Assembly (NCBI GenBank): GCA_003586115.2
Contig: QVOM02000116.1
Location: 43,285,024-43,349,023, forward strand
DNA length: 64,000 nt
From: Salvator merianae
Taxonomy: Eukaryota; Chordata; Lepidosauria; Squamata; Teiidae
Direction of reading: 5' to 3'
In this document: in pieces, positions 22,351 through 34,290 of the stretch
Layout of the letters: every line of letters begins with the position of its first letter
Position numbering within the stretch: position 1 is the stretch's first letter
Program-made: the position numbers and the translations under genes
Notes under the pieces: generated by a model
What the model was told of the DNA's origin: nothing
The model's input: the letters and a program-made list of their open reading frames with translations, nothing else
The model's database searches: none

Positions 22351-22445
22351 TATTTATTTATTTATTTATTTATTTGAGTATTTATATCCTGCCCTTCGCC
22401 TGAAGGTCCCAAAGTGAGTCTCAATGTTAAAAGATAAAAAGCATC
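22351..22445 (-). mobile_element. LINE 3' tail with (TATT)n, minus strand
   Basis: Six (TATT) units at 22351-22376 are followed by 'gagtatttatatcctgccct' and 'tcgcctgaaggtcccaaagt'. On the minus strand this reads as the 3'-terminal '...gggatataaa' phrase with A-rich tandem units. 5'-truncated. Confidence 0.6.
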
Positions 22446-23439
22446 AAAAAGTATAAAATGTACATGAAAATTTAACCCTCCCTCCCTGGCAGGACAAAGT
22501 ACCCCCTCTGGCAAAAGTGGTTGAGGCTCTGCTCGCTCAAGGTGAATGGCGACCCAACACTATGACTGCAGGAGAACTTCCTGGCTCTCATCCAGGAAGT
22601 AGATGTCAACTTGCCCCCCCCCCCATTCCAAACACTAGCTCTTATATAGGCTCATGGCCCTATGGTGCCTGTAGGCCACTGCCCAAAGCCACTGTCCTGC
22701 CCTCCTCCTGCTTAAAAGCTGCTTTACTGTGATCAGATCATTCAGTTGTGGCTGTGATCATATCAGATATTAAGAACGTAGCAGACATATGCTCCCTTGA
22801 TAAGTTGTTTATATGATAATAGGAGCCTGCTGTCTGGCTGCCATCACAGATGCGTGGAAAGGTAGAAAGGGAGCAGTGAAGGTTAAAGCACTCTCCCAGT
22901 GCTCCCATGGTGCTTCATTCTGGATGTGCTGGTTTCATCGTCCATAGGATGCCCTGTGCTGGCACAGCTGTAAAGTACAGTGTCACACAGTTCTGCTGCA
23001 GTAGTGCAGTGGCAATGGTCATGTGTGACAGGCCCCAGGATGGGCCTGTCCCTTAAGGAATGGGTCACCACCACTTCCACTAGCCCATCTGATCAGGACC
23101 TAAGTGCTTACATTACAGCTAGGTGGACAGCCACCTTGGGTCTCCATCCTAATGGACTCCAGAGAGCCAAACAGTCCAAGCTAATAGACTGGAATCCGTC
23201 TGAACCTTTTCCTCCCTCACCCACTTAGTTTCCATCCAAAACATCAAGTCAGTTCCAAAATGAATTAGTGGCAAGCCTGTGAGGGTGGTCTGCTCACTCA
23301 TTTCAGTTATACTTTGTGTGGTCAGGCAACTCTAAATATCTGGTACCCTTATAACAAAGACCTGCCAACATAAGGAGAGAAAAAACTAATTCTCCCTCAC
23401 AGAGAGAGAGAAAGGAGAGAGGGAGGGAGGCTGATCACA
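22446..23439. other. Unique DNA with a C-run, no gene recognised
   Basis: Contains a run of about 11 C at roughly 22614-22624, and a GA-rich stretch at 23402-23430. No gene is recognised. Confidence 0.4.
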
Positions 23440-24310
23440 CTGCCCCCTTTACAGGCATGATCATTGTTGGAGGTGCCTCATTTGTAGGGCATGATTTCAC
23501 ACAGTGCACCAAGACACTATTGACCACTAGAAGCAGCACCTCTTCTCTCCAAAGTGGAGATGCAGAGGCATATTTTTCAGTGGAAAATCAGGGCATCTCC
23601 CCCTTCCGTGTGCAATGGAGTTGCCTCACTCCATAAGTGGAGATCCAGCTTGAGTCCAGGACAATGCCTACGCTCCAAATCTGAATTTCCCCTTTCAATC
23701 AGTCTTACAGGCAGAGCATGTCAGTAAAGATATAAGAAGATAAAAAGGTCACTGTTTGGCTGTTGGTTCTTCCAAAATTCACCATGCACTTACAAAGTAC
23801 AAAAGTACAGGGGGCAGGGCTGGAGTATGTGGTGCTGGTTATGGTCTCCACTTGAAAATGGAGATGCCATAATAGCCACGGACTACGACACCTCCTCATC
23901 TTCATTTTTGAGCACAGAGGCATCATTTTCAGGGGTGGCCAAGAGCTCATGCAATTAGGGCAGAAAATTGTACCCTGCAAAAAATGGCACCTTCATCAGC
24001 AGTCATCACTGGTATTGGGATGACACAATTGCTATGAGGCACCTACTGTCACCACGGATGAAGGTGGCATTTCCACTTGAAAATGATGGCAAGAGGGGGT
24101 CATGGGGGAGTTGTCATGATCTCCACTGAAAAAGGGGGAGGTGCCATGATCACCACTGAAAATGAGGCCTCCTCATCTCCATTTTGGAGTGTTGAGGCAT
24201 CATTTTCAATAGCAGTCATAAGCATCTCCATTTAAGGTGGAAAATCAGGCCCTGCAAAAATGAAGCCTTTGGTAGCGATCAAGTCGGCTGCCATCACAAA
24301 TGGTGACATG
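23440..24310. repeat. Internally repetitive block (direct repeats about 280 bp apart)
   Basis: The phrases 'cctcctcatcttcatttttg' plus 'aggcatcattttcaggggtg' near 23888-23938 recur as 'cctcctcatctccattttgg' plus 'aggcatcattttcaatagca' near 24168-24217. 'ccctgcaaaaaatggcacc' near 23973 recurs as 'ccctgcaaaaatgaagcc' near 24250. 'ccatgatcaccactgaaaat' and 'catgatctccactgaaaaag' also alternate in the block. It is a diverged tandem or foldback array of unknown family, with no gene in it. Confidence 0.7.
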
Positions 24311-24518
24311 GCAGCAGAAAGCACTTTACTGGGCACTTTGCTTTGTAAGTGGAGGCATCACCCTGAGCTATTTCTGCAAAGAAGGAGGAATCAAATGCTT
24401 CATGAAGCTGAAGGCTACTGAAGAGAAAAGAAAGACCACTCATTAGGCTGATAATCAAAACTTTCTTAGTTATTAACTTGAAAAATATCAGTAGGTTTGT
24501 TGTGACACAGGATGGACC

Positions 24519-24611
24519 AGCCAATGGCCTTCCAGATGTTGTTTTATGAGAATTCCAAAGGAACCCAGCCACTCTGGCTATTCATAGGAGTAATGAGAAT
24601 TGCAATTCAAT
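24519..24611. mobile_element. Small foldback MITE ('ccagatgttgtt' type), degenerate
   Basis: 'gccttccagatgttgtttta' followed by 'cccagccactctggctatt' and 'agtaatgagaattgcaat' follows the order of the common reptile foldback element (from memory: ccagatgttgttggactacaactcccatca... and its inverse). Same family as 48709-48815. Confidence 0.5.
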
Positions 24612-25022
24612 ACTTATAAAAATGAAAATATTTTGCCTCATTACCCCTAAGATACTAGTATTTCATTTTATTTTATTAGTTATTTCAATGCCAGTTAAAA
24701 ATGACATACTTAGTACTATTTTTTATAAATTTAATGTTTATGTTTTTCATATTAAGACTTAAATTAAAATAAACATCTGCAGAGCAGTAGTGTGTGCATT
24801 TTGTGGAGAGAAGGTGAGAAATGGCAGGCAGAAAAGACGGTATGGTAACAGTGATGATAAATTATAAGAATATTGATTATAATGCATACAAGCCAGGTCC
24901 TGTAATAAAATGAGAAACAGAAAGTTGAGGTCATTATCATGTCAAATCCAAAACACTTCCCTGACTGCACTGTGGCAGGAAAAAGTACCCACTCTCCCTG
25001 TCAAGGCATATACTATCAGTTT

Positions 25023-25331
25023 TAAAGATGTGCCAAACTGGTTCTATCCAGAACTCATTCAACATGAGCTGGAGGTGTATATATAGTTTGAATTCAAACT
25101 GAACCCGTTGCCAGTTCAAGGCTTTGGTTCAAATTCAAAATGAATCCCCAGTTCATGCAAAACAAGTTCAAAGTGTTTCTGGTTTCCTTTAGGCCTTTAT
25201 AATGTTTGAGAAGATAATGAACCAGTCTGATCAACCACCAAATTGGTTCAAGTTTCAAAACTGGTTCATTACCCTTGCAGTTTGGTTTGATTTTAACAGA
25301 ACAGCTAAAAAGAGGTTTGGGCACATTCCTG
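25023..25331. mobile_element. hAT-like MITE, 309 bp
   Basis: The left end is TAAAGATGTGCCAAAC and the right end, inverted, is CAGGAATGTGCCCAAAC. The flanking octamers ATCAGTTT and TTCTGTTA share five of eight bases, so the TSD is weak. The interior is filled with GTTCA/TGAAC words ('ggttcaaattcaaaatgaat'), the counterpart of the TTCG words in CpG-rich family members. No coding capacity. Confidence 0.6.
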
Positions 25332-25589
25332 TTCTGTTATTCTAGCATCTTCAAAATAAAATCAGCTTGAGTCCAGATTATCCCATATGGGCCTGCCCAG
25401 GTACTCAACCATTAACAAGACCCATCTCCTAGTTCCACCATAATTCAAGGCACATCTGTTGACAACGTGAAAGAACATCTTCAGTAGATAAAACACTACA
25501 GGCCTCTAGCACTAAAGCTTAGGGGGAGGGACAAGGATTCTGTCCAGCACATTTTTAATGTGTGTGTTTTTTTTTTTTTAAGCCATTTT

Positions 25590-25690
25590 CAATTAGGGTG
25601 TTTTTAATCATTTTCTAAGCTGCTTAAAGTACAATCTTGTGGCAGGAAAGTCTGTTATAGAATTAATAATTGAATAAAAATTAAAAACTC
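25590..25690 (+). mobile_element. LINE 3' tail, very degenerate
   Basis: 'gtgtttttaatcattttcta' 'agctgcttaaagtacaatct' and a terminal 'attgaataaaaattaaaa' fit the LINE 3' layout only loosely. Confidence 0.3.
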
Positions 25691-25812
25691 ATGAACACCT
25701 CTGCTTTCTCCGTGACAGAAATAATGTTACAATCATGAAATAAAGAGCTGCCCTTTCACAATTCTCAGAAACAACAGAAAAATTCTTAGAAAACTCTCAG
25801 AAATATTCACAG

Positions 25813-26123
25813 CAGAGATAATCCAAGCAGTTTGCATCAAACAAACATTCAGTTGTTTAACTATCTAAACATTTGATCAAACCAAACCAGTCCCCACCTT
25901 GCACATGAAAACTATCCAATTGAGCAGTTTGCATTTGCTGTTTTTTTGCACTTGAGAAGTCCTTTTTTTTCAATGCAAAAAATGGTATTTCTTGTTTCTG
26001 AACCAGTGCAAAATCAAACACAAGCAACTAAGTTTGATTAACCCGTTGACTGCTGAACCAAACAAATGTGTGTTCAGTTCGATGGCAAACCAAACATGTT
26101 ATTTTAGTTAATACACATCTCTA
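25813..26123. mobile_element. hAT-like MITE, 311 bp, with perfect TSD
   Basis: A perfect 8-bp duplication ATTCACAG flanks the element at 25805-25812 and 26124-26131. The ends are CAGAGATAATCC on the left and, inverted, TAGAGATGTGTATT on the right. The interior has the 'gtttgatcaaaccaaac' type words seen in 9530-9856, including 'ttttttgcacttgagaag', matching 'tttttgcccttgaaaag' there. Non-coding. Confidence 0.8.
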
Positions 26124-26131
26124 ATTCACAG

Positions 26132-26925
26132 TCTTGAGCATAAGATTGCTGGAGAAATCCCCTTGAAGGGCTTATCTTCTCATAAGAATGTGAGCATGCC
26201 ATTAAATTGAATTCAGAGAAACATAATGGCATTGTGCAAATTACAGATTTTCCACTCTAATTTTAGTGTTCATTATTGCACAGATTCTGTACCGATGTTG
26301 TGTCCATTGACACTGGCAGTGAAGTAGTGAAACTGCTTGATTGTAATTTATGTATTCACAGTGGAATAATAAACATCATTCTACACAAAGAGAATTTCCT
26401 AAGAATAGAATGGGAAGCTAATAAAAAATTCACAAATAGGACAAACATTTGATTTATGTTATTTATGTTGTTATTTTAACTTATGAATGGTACCAACTAA
26501 TTTAGAAATACTGTGAGGCCTAATACAAGAAAAATAGCTAGTACAGATAAATTGTGGCCAACATTATTATGTTTTTTAAAATGTCATAATTGTCATTAAA
26601 TTAATCAAGAGGTTTTTTCAAATGCCACTTAAATGCAGCCTTTTCAAAATTTCCATCTCTCTCTCTCATATATCCATACTCCCACACTAAGTATGACCAA
26701 TGCATTTAAAAAATAATAATACTCCTCCTCTTAAATGCAACAAAATTAGACTACCTTCTGCTGGGAAAATTCTCATGACAATTCACCTAGAATTCTAACT
26801 CTTACTTAACTGCTTCCTGCAGCATGCAGGAAAGGTTGCTGTGACAGCTGTTCAGAGAAATAATTGTTATAGCATTTCCTGACTAAACTTCAAATGTGAA
26901 AGAGAAAGGAGGCTGCAAAGCTGTG
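26132..26925. other. AT-rich unique DNA, no gene recognised
   Basis: Repeat-poor. No exon recognised. Confidence 0.4.
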
Positions 26926-26927
26926 CC

Positions 26928-27270
26928 TATCTTTCTGCACAGGATGTCATCCCATACCAGTAAAGGATCTACTGGCTTCCCTTCTGAAAGCTAGCATGGA
27001 ATAGGGGAGGCCCTACCCACTTGTAGCATGCTCTGTCCATACAGGACAGAGCATGAGCAGGGCTAGTGTGCCAAAATGGTACCCTAGTTCAGTTTACTGG
27101 AAGACATCAAGGTCCACCAGCATGCTATTTGCCTGTCACAGAAGAGTGGGCCGTGTGCAGAAGCCAGGTGGTTCCCTATTCCAAGATCCAGGTGGGCAGT
27201 TCAGCAGCACAACAGGGTGGGCTGCCAAAATAAGCTCTTCAGAGACTTCTGTGCTGGCTCCAACACTGGC
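26928..27270. mobile_element. Harbinger-like element, degenerate
   Basis: The left end 'atctttctgcacaggatgtc' resembles the family TIR GGCCTTTCTGCACTT. The interior 'gtgtgccaaaatggtaccct' and 'caaggtccaccagcatgct' is homologous to 4938-4998 and 56521-56560. Right end not found. Confidence 0.5.
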
Positions 27271-27639
27271 ACACAGCCTTCAGAGCTAGTGGGGGGGGGC
27301 TGGTGTGAGGTGGGCCATCCCATGCCAGTGGCAACCCATCCCAGCTTCCTGCCCTATTCTAGGGTTATGAAGGGAACAGCAAAAAGGGGCCATGTGTCTA
27401 TCTATGTATGAGCATATACACATGAATGAACACATACATAGAAACACATGTGAACATGAAAAAGGACTTTTATTGGAGAATAATGTTAACTGAACAAAAT
27501 AATACAATGCATAATGTTAATAACTGCTTTCAAGGCATTAAGACAGCATTTACATGGTGTGTAGGACCATCCAGACAGGGTCAGGAAATGCTGGATCTGC
27601 CCATGATCCTGGGTGAGGCACCATCTGCCATGCAACCGT

Positions 27640-28785
27640 TCAAATATTTATATCCCACCCCTCACCCTAAGGTCACAGGTTGGATTACAACATGCATATA
27701 AACATATACATATAAAAGGTAATTATAATATATCTCTCCCACAGTGGCCAGAGGGCCTCGGGGCCACCACAGAAAGGGCCCTCTCATGGGCTGCTACCCC
27801 TTGTACTTCTTAGGGTAGTGCAACTACAACAAGGGTCTCTCCTGTGATCTTAATGCACATGCAGGTCTGTATGGGAGAAGGTGCCCAATCCTTGATTTGT
27901 GCCCAGTAGCAAACAGGCAACCAGTGCAAATCTTTCAAGACTGGCATGATATGCATCCAGTGAGAAACTCCCATCAGCAGTTGAGCTGCTGCATTCTGCT
28001 CTAGTTCCAGTTTCCAGACTATCTTCAAGGTTAGCCCTATGGAAAGCACATTGCAGTAGTCTAATCTGGAGGATACCTGAGCATTAATTGCTGTGGCCAA
28101 GTTGTTCCTATCAGGAAGGACTGAAGTTGACAAACCAGTCAGAAGTAGAGATAAGCACTCTTGGCTCCTGTTGACATTTGAACCTCAAACAATAATGAAG
28201 GATCCGGAAGCACTCCTAAATCACACACCCATGCTCTCAGAGGCAAAATAACTCCACCCAGAAGCAGGTGCCCTCTAACTTTTCAGACTTGAGATCCCAT
28301 GACACACGGTACCTCCATCTTGTCTGGATTCAATTTCAAATTGTTGGTCCACATCTAACCCATTACTGCCCCCGGAACCTCCACCATCTCCCTTGATTCA
28401 GAAGGAATGGAAAGATAGAGTTGGGTGTCATCATTGTACTGGTGGCACCTCACTCCAATTCTCCTGATGACCTCTCCCAGTGGCTTCATATAAATGTTAA
28501 AGAGCATAGGGTACAGAACCATTTCCTGGGGAACTCCACATGAACATTCCCAGGGCATTGAACAAAAATCCCCCATTGCTATTCTCTAGAGCCTACCTTG
28601 GAGATAGGAGGTGAACCACTGTAAAATTGTGTCTCCAAATCCCAGTTCCCAAAGTCATTACATAGGATACCATAACCAATGGTACTGAAAGTCACTGAGA
28701 GATCAAGGAGAGTCAACGGGGTTACATTACCCCTGTGCCTCTCCCATAAAGTTCAAAACCATTTGCAGGGAGTCAAGAACAGGTG
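27640..28785 (-). mobile_element. Degenerate LINE, L2/CR1-superfamily, ORF2 remnant
   Basis: Read on the minus strand, three reverse-transcriptase/C-terminal segments occur in order. Near 28680-28740 is a degenerate 'LLDLS..F.TI' (RT motif A region). At 28355-28576 is VPQ...MLFNIYMKPLGEVIRR, followed by QYNDDTQLY (RT motif C). At 27810-28133 is SRLDYCNVL...LEQNAAAQLL...PVLKDLHWLPV. The 3' end at about 27640-27690 has the 'gggatataaa' phrase. Reading frames are broken by stops and frameshifts. The motif C box reads YNDD where this LINE type normally has YADD. Dead, 5'-truncated copy. Confidence 0.85.
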
Positions 28786-28789
28786 AAGG

Positions 28790-28918
28790 TTTTGCCTTTG
28801 TCTTCTGCATGAGAATGCCCAGAAGCAATTGGTGGGCCACTGTGTGAAATAGGATGCTGAATTAGATGAGCCATGGCCTGATCCAGCAAGGCTCCTCTTA
28901 TTCTTATATTCTTATTCA
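28790..28918 (+). mobile_element. CR1 LINE 3' end, second subfamily
   Basis: Contains 'ggtgggccactgtgtgaaat' and 'aggatgctgaattagatgag', then 'cctgatccagcaaggctcct' and terminal 'ttattcttatattcttattc' repeats. This is the classic CR1 3' untranslated region ending in short TTCTTA-type repeats instead of poly(A). 5'-truncated; it abuts the inverted LINE to its left. Confidence 0.88.
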
Positions 28919-30280
28919 TAAGGGCAACAAAGGCAGTCTCACTGCTATACCTCTGACTGAAGCGATGGTGAACATTTGTCCTTGGACTTAGCAGGAATCC
29001 AGACGGACAAGATATAGAGATGTGAGTTTCTTACCTTTTAGCTTAAAGGTGACAAAACTAAGTGCTGTATATGTATGCATATTTTTCTGTTCATGCTATA
29101 GGCAAAAAGTATTACACTGAGTAGGCTGTTTTGAAGATTGCCACATTGCCACCTTTCATGTATTGTTAAATTTATCTTCATTTTTTAAATTAAATTTAAA
29201 ATTTGTTAGTAAAACTCAATTTGGTGGCATCTAACTACCACAATGAGAAAATTTTCTGACAAAAACCATAAAAAGTTTTTTGAACAGACCTTAAAAACCA
29301 TATGCTCACCAAAACACACAATTCCTTTTTGTATAAACAAAAGTTGGAAACCAAAATGAGGCAGGCACAAGAGCAAAAACATCTGATTAAGTTGTGACAT
29401 ACAAAAAGGTTATTTAACCCAGAGGCACTTTGGCTCTTCGCTCCTATACTGTATCTTTTTGACAACTGACAGATTCTACACATAAAGCAAAAACACTCCT
29501 GTTGTCATAGGAATATCATTAAAGGCAGAATCCTGCTACAAGGATTGCAAGGGAGCTCTCTTATCTTCCTGTAAGCAGAAGACAGCAGTACCCCCATGTT
29601 GCAATTAGCACACACCATGCTATCCTTCAACAATCTAAGACTTTCATTCTCCTCCCACATAAATGAAGTCATAAATCCATTCACTGTGCAAAACAGCTGT
29701 GAAGTTTTACACACACATAATGCGTGCTCTGATAATACTAAGGTTTAGCGGTTATATCACATCCTTTTTTTCTGCCACAGTCTTTATATATTCATATGGA
29801 ATAATTCATCTTTTCCACTGATCTGTGAGGTGGGAATGACATAACCCATTTTTTGAGAATTGAGAAATGTAAGAAAGCATTGTTGTCCTGATCCTATTTT
29901 CCATCTGAGTCAGTGGAAGACGTTCCATTGTTCTTGATGGGAGCTCAGCAAAGGCCTAAGAGAAAACATTCTCAAGGACTCCATGTCTTGATTTAGGGTT
30001 TATTCACATCTATGGTGACAGGTGCCCCAGGGGCACAGTAGTTTAACACACAGGGTGCTCACCACTGTAGATTGCTCTGAAAAGAGTGCTGGAGAGCCTT
30101 TGAATATCTCTAATGTATCCCCCACTAGAGCTCTAAAAAAGCACTCTGAAATTGCTCCTACTATTCAGCGCTCTCTCTGGTCACTCTTTGGACAAACGAT
30201 GGCAGACAGTATGCCCTACAGGGCCTATACTAAGCAGGCATCGTGCCGGCAAAGGCCACTTCCAGGGTCTTTTTTGGCAC
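28919..30280. other. Unique DNA, no gene recognised
   Basis: AT-rich with no assignable repeat. The frame at 30022-30351 overlaps a MITE and is not supported as a gene. Confidence 0.4.
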
Positions 30281-30283
30281 AAG

Positions 30284-30462
30284 GGCCCTTTCTGCACTTG
30301 CACGTATTCCAAATTATATCTCAGAATAGGAACCTGCCATCGGCATGCTAGTGCAGACTATGGTAGATCCTGGGCAAGACCTTTGTAGTTTGCACTAGCA
30401 TGTGGATGGCAGGTCCCTATTCCAGGATATTATCCACAATAAGTCCAAGTGCAGAAAGGGCC
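30284..30462. mobile_element. Harbinger-like foldback MITE, copy 3 (179 bp)
   Basis: The ends GGCCCTTTCTGCACTT and AAGTGCAGAAAGGGCC are perfect inverted complements over 16 bp. AAG flanks both sides (30281-30283 and 30463-30465). The interior is a near-complete foldback: 'aggaacctgccatcggcatgc' type sequence on the left and 'gcatgtggatggcaggtccct' type on the right. The best-preserved of the three small MITEs, so probably the youngest. Confidence 0.85.
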
Positions 30463-30465
30463 AAG

Positions 30466-31281
30466 GAGGCTCCTCACCTTCAGAGCTGCTCAGCTCAGAA
30501 GATAAAGAAGGATGAAGCACAGGACATTTGGAGAGCATCTGCCCCAACCTGAAGGCAGATCTCATCATCTCAGCATGTCCTACAGCGCTGAGGTGTGGAT
30601 GTAGCCTTAGAAACTAATTGAGGTCAAGGTCTCAGTTGCTCTGGCTTCATGTCCATGCTCTGGTTTCATGTCCAGAGTAGCTATGAGCTCCACTTTGGAG
30701 GAGGCTGTCCTATATTTTAATGATCTTTGATTTTAAAGTCTGGATAAAAGATAAACAGCTATCTTTTTTTAAAAAAAAAAAGTTAGAACAGAAAATTCAC
30801 AGAAAATACTCTTAGCATTTATTTATTTAAGCTGTGCTCACACGTAGAAAAAAAAAAAAGCAGTTCAAATGTAGCTCAGATGTGGTAGCACGTGGCCCTC
30901 ATGTTCTCATCCCACCTACAATCCATCTAAAATGTTCATGAGAGGAGGAAGCGGCAGAGTGGAATGTGAACAATTCGTCCTGCGAACCATCTCTAAGCTG
31001 CCTTGGAGGTGCTGTTTTCACTGTGTGTGAATGCAGACTTACTGTGTTTTTATCCTGTTTTTAAGTCTATAAAAACTTCCAGAATGGCTTACAAGATTTT
31101 CAGCAACATGTCAGGTCCCTGCCATCAGAGTGAATGCCTAATAAACATAATACAAGATTTTTTTAAAAAAATGAATTGAGAGAGGAAACAGGAAAGGAAG
31201 GAAATAATTCACAGGGCAGATAGTGCTATATCTGACCCTGCTAGGGACGTACTAAACATGCATCATCATGCTTGCACAGAA
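30466..31281. other. Unique DNA with T/A runs, no gene recognised
   Basis: A T-run followed by an A-run at about 30765-30782 and an A-run near 30849-30860. No gene recognised. Confidence 0.4.
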
Positions 31282-31555
31282 GGTCTTTTCACACTTTCCA
31301 CCTTGGAATGTTTGAATCCGAACATTTCAAGGTGGGAACAGTCCTGATGGTGCAGTGGCCATCTGCACTGCACTGCAAGGGCTGCAACAACCCAGAAACA
31401 GGCTTCCAGCACTCGCGGTGTGAATACTAGCTGCCCTGCCATGACAACAGCCACGGAAACGTCTGGCCACTGCCAAGGCAACTGGGGATGAGGTGCACGA
31501 GTGCACAACTACAGTCTCACCACAGCCTGCAGCATTCACACCTACTTCCTCACCC
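31282..31555. mobile_element. Long Harbinger-like element, one end only
   Basis: The left end GGTCTTTTCACACTTTCCACC continues into the subterminal palindrome 'cttggaatgtttgaatccga' + 'acatttcaaggtgg', as in 34614-34651 and 41549-41576. The body (about 31340-31550) matches 60490-60670. The other terminus is missing beyond about 31555. Truncated at 3' or by rearrangement. Confidence 0.7.
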
Positions 31556-32275
31556 TGTTTCTCCTGCTTTGGAGCCAGGGGCACAATATCCATCCACAAA
31601 CAAATTTCAAAGGAGCAAATTTAAATCGAACACAGGAAGTCTATCTGATCTTGGCAATTTCTGGCAAATGAGGCTTATGTGACTCATTTAAATGAAATAC
31701 ATTAGCAATACATGGAGTGTATATATCTGCCACAGGTAAATGCTCCTTCAGTGGATGGAATGCAGTTTCTTAATTGTGCTATTTTTAATGGCTCCACAGG
31801 CAAATAATAATTGCCATATAAATCACACAGTATCTCAAAGCTAGCCTGATGAAAAGAAGTACAGGATCAGGAGCAGAACTCCCCTGACGGACAACAAATT
31901 TGAGAAGACACTTTTATAGGGTTTATCTAAGTAAATGTATGTGTTTCCCAGTTCTTGTGAAATTTGGAACAGGTGTGCAGATGTTTATAATGGTAACATA
32001 ATTTCCAGTATGAATCACTAGCATTGAAAAGCTCATAACAACAAATGGTAAATTTGGTTTTTTTTCTTTTGCATAATCTCTGCTTCTATAAAAATCAATG
32101 GACCTCTGGGATAAGTCAGGAAAAAAAACTGCAATAAATGGTTAGAGAGATTAACTGGTCAGAAATTACAACAAATCCCCTGTTTTTAATATTTGCTTAG
32201 TTGTTTAGTACAATCCCAAACTTTCTGTGCTGCTTTTGATGGTGTACAGTCATTGGAAGTATCCATATGCTGTTC
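31556..32275. other. Unique AT-rich DNA, no gene recognised
   Basis: No repeat family recognised. Confidence 0.4.
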
Positions 32276-32279
32276 AACA

Positions 32280-32541
32280 GGGATGGAGCAAAAGCCTTGC
32301 CTGAAAGCAAGATAGTTCCCAGTTTTAGAAAACACCAAGAATTTGGGGAAATTTCACTATGCCACACCCATATCAATGGTCAAAGTGCCACAGTTGCCCA
32401 TTATCATCACACAAGCACTCAATATCGGTATATTGCCTCCAGCTCACCACCATTGCTTACTTCTGGGGAGAGGCTGGGGATTGAACTGGCAACCTTCTGC
32501 TTTCCAGGCTGCTCACATTACCACTGAGCTACAGGCAGCCC
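32280..32541 (-). mobile_element. tRNA-derived SINE-like element (minus strand)
   Basis: On the minus strand 32541-32470 reads as a 72-nt tRNA-like head: an A-box-like TAGCTCAGTGGTAA and a B-box-like AGTTCAATCCC at normal spacing. The T and anticodon stems do not fold properly, so it is not a functional tRNA. The tail (to about 32280) is not a SINE body I recognise. It may be a SINE with an unfamiliar body or a tRNA pseudogene beside unique DNA. Confidence 0.55.
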
Positions 32542-33469
32542 ACAGCCAGGAGAAGTTTGCTCATTTTTCAGAATAATGAGACAGGTCTTTTCATCCAGTG
32601 TATAACATGGTTTTGCACATATTTTGCTTTGATAAAATTGGTAATATGTCTCTTCCCTTATTTGATGCAATCTTGGAAACTTCCAGGTTTGTGCTTTGCC
32701 TCCAAGGCATCAATAAACTACACTGGTAGATAGGTCATCCCCTCTACAGCACATTTAACACACTGGCACATGAAGGTCATGTTCTCATGCCCTTAAAAGC
32801 CCACATTTTGGTTGTCTCCTGGTAGTCTTGGTGCAGATACTGTTACCACGAGGCAGCCAAATCACATTTTGTGAGGAGGGAGACAAAGGACGCTGAAAGA
32901 AGTGGGATTTCCTGTACTGATGTCACCTCTTCAGCAAGAGGCAAATTTGCAGGGTTGTGTGAATAGAGGAAAGTCTTATGTGTTCTCCTCCTGACTTCAC
33001 TCAGGGAATCTGCAGGAATCCTTGCTCAGAGACTAGCTTCAGAAGCAATGTCCCAGGTGATTTTCAGGCACTGGTGCAGAACTTTCATCCCAGGGATATG
33101 CTTTGTCTTTAAGCCACTTTGGAAGTTACTGAAAAGGATCTGCGTAAAAATAGGGTTGCATTCAATTCAGGAATTTTCCCAAATGAAACAAAGTGTTTGA
33201 TTTGGAATTAAAACAAACTGGGATCTCTCTATCAATTGTTGTTAAAAAAAAAAAAAGGAGAGGGGGGAAAGGGGGAAAAGAAAACTGTGAAAGCAATTCT
33301 ATATGAACTATGCAGAAAGCATCCTTATACTAGAACTACATCCACTAATGTCCCTGGGGCCCTATAATGGCATGCTCCTGCTACCACTGGGCCTCTGAGT
33401 ACCTCAGTAGTGCAAAACCCACCTCAGAAGTGACTTTTGTGTAAACTATGATAAAGAACTCTGACACAT
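32542..33469. other. Unique DNA, no gene recognised
   Basis: Contains a 14-bp A-run at about 33243-33255 followed by a G-rich purine stretch. No gene recognised. Confidence 0.4.
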
Positions 33470-33710
33470 GGGCCTTTTCACACTTAACCTGGTATTCATG
33501 AACAAGCGGGTCACTGGAATGCTTCATTTGCACATGTGATCTGCTGAAGTGTTCCAGAAGCGCTCTAAGAATTCCCTGTTCTGGTTCAGCTGTGGACTGA
33601 TTAAAAACAGTTCATGAATGTGCCTGCAACAGCAGGAAGGGTCCAAGAGCAGAATTTCTATACCACTTCTGGTGTGATGTTACGTCCCAGGCCTTATGAT
33701 TCTCAGCCCT
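33470..33710. mobile_element. Long Harbinger-like element, one end only
   Basis: The end GGGCCTTTTCACACTTAACC is a good copy of the family TIR. The interior up to about 33640 has the expected mid-G+C composition, but I find no opposite end. Boundaries on the right are arbitrary. Confidence 0.45.
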
Positions 33711-34290
33711 GCCTTCAGACACCGGAGCAACATAGGAGCGGCACATGCATTGCCCTATCACAGGATTTCACCAGAAACAAAACAGGAGGTATTCCATTTG
33801 CATCACTTGCACTGAGCAGGTGTTCCAATGCTCAGAATGCAGATGGCCCCTACCACTCTGGAAGTGAACCAGCCTGAGATTGTGCAAATTCAGCTTAGAC
33901 TTCACCACCACTGTTACCAGGTAGAATGACAGACAGTGGCAGAAGGGCCGACTTCTGTGGGCAATTTCCTCTGGCCATGATTTAGTGCCCGATTGAACAT
34001 GGGGGACTTCTGGAGCCATTTCCTGTCCAGCACTAAAGTGCACTAGGTAGAAATGTCACAGCCAAGGAACTGTCGTTGTGCAACTTCAAAGTCTCCAAGG
34101 CTAAAAGCTGCCAGCTGAGTAAACTGCAAGCCTCCTCCTCCCAGACAATCATTTCTGTGGCTGTGGGGATGTAGCCTGGGTTCCCTGGTTTCGCTAACCC
34201 TGAGTTTTCTACAAGGCGGCAATTACTCACAAAACACATTTTGCACTACATTGTGGTTTGTGGGAACCAAAGCACAGTGTTAACACTACA
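33711..34290. other. Unclassified DNA, possibly more of the element to the left
   Basis: Mid-G+C sequence without recognised family phrases and without coding evidence. Confidence 0.3.

Noticed and set aside
32470..32541. tRNA gene on the minus strand
   Set aside because: A- and B-box-like words are present at normal spacing, but the T and anticodon stems do not pair properly. A SINE head or pseudogene fits better.
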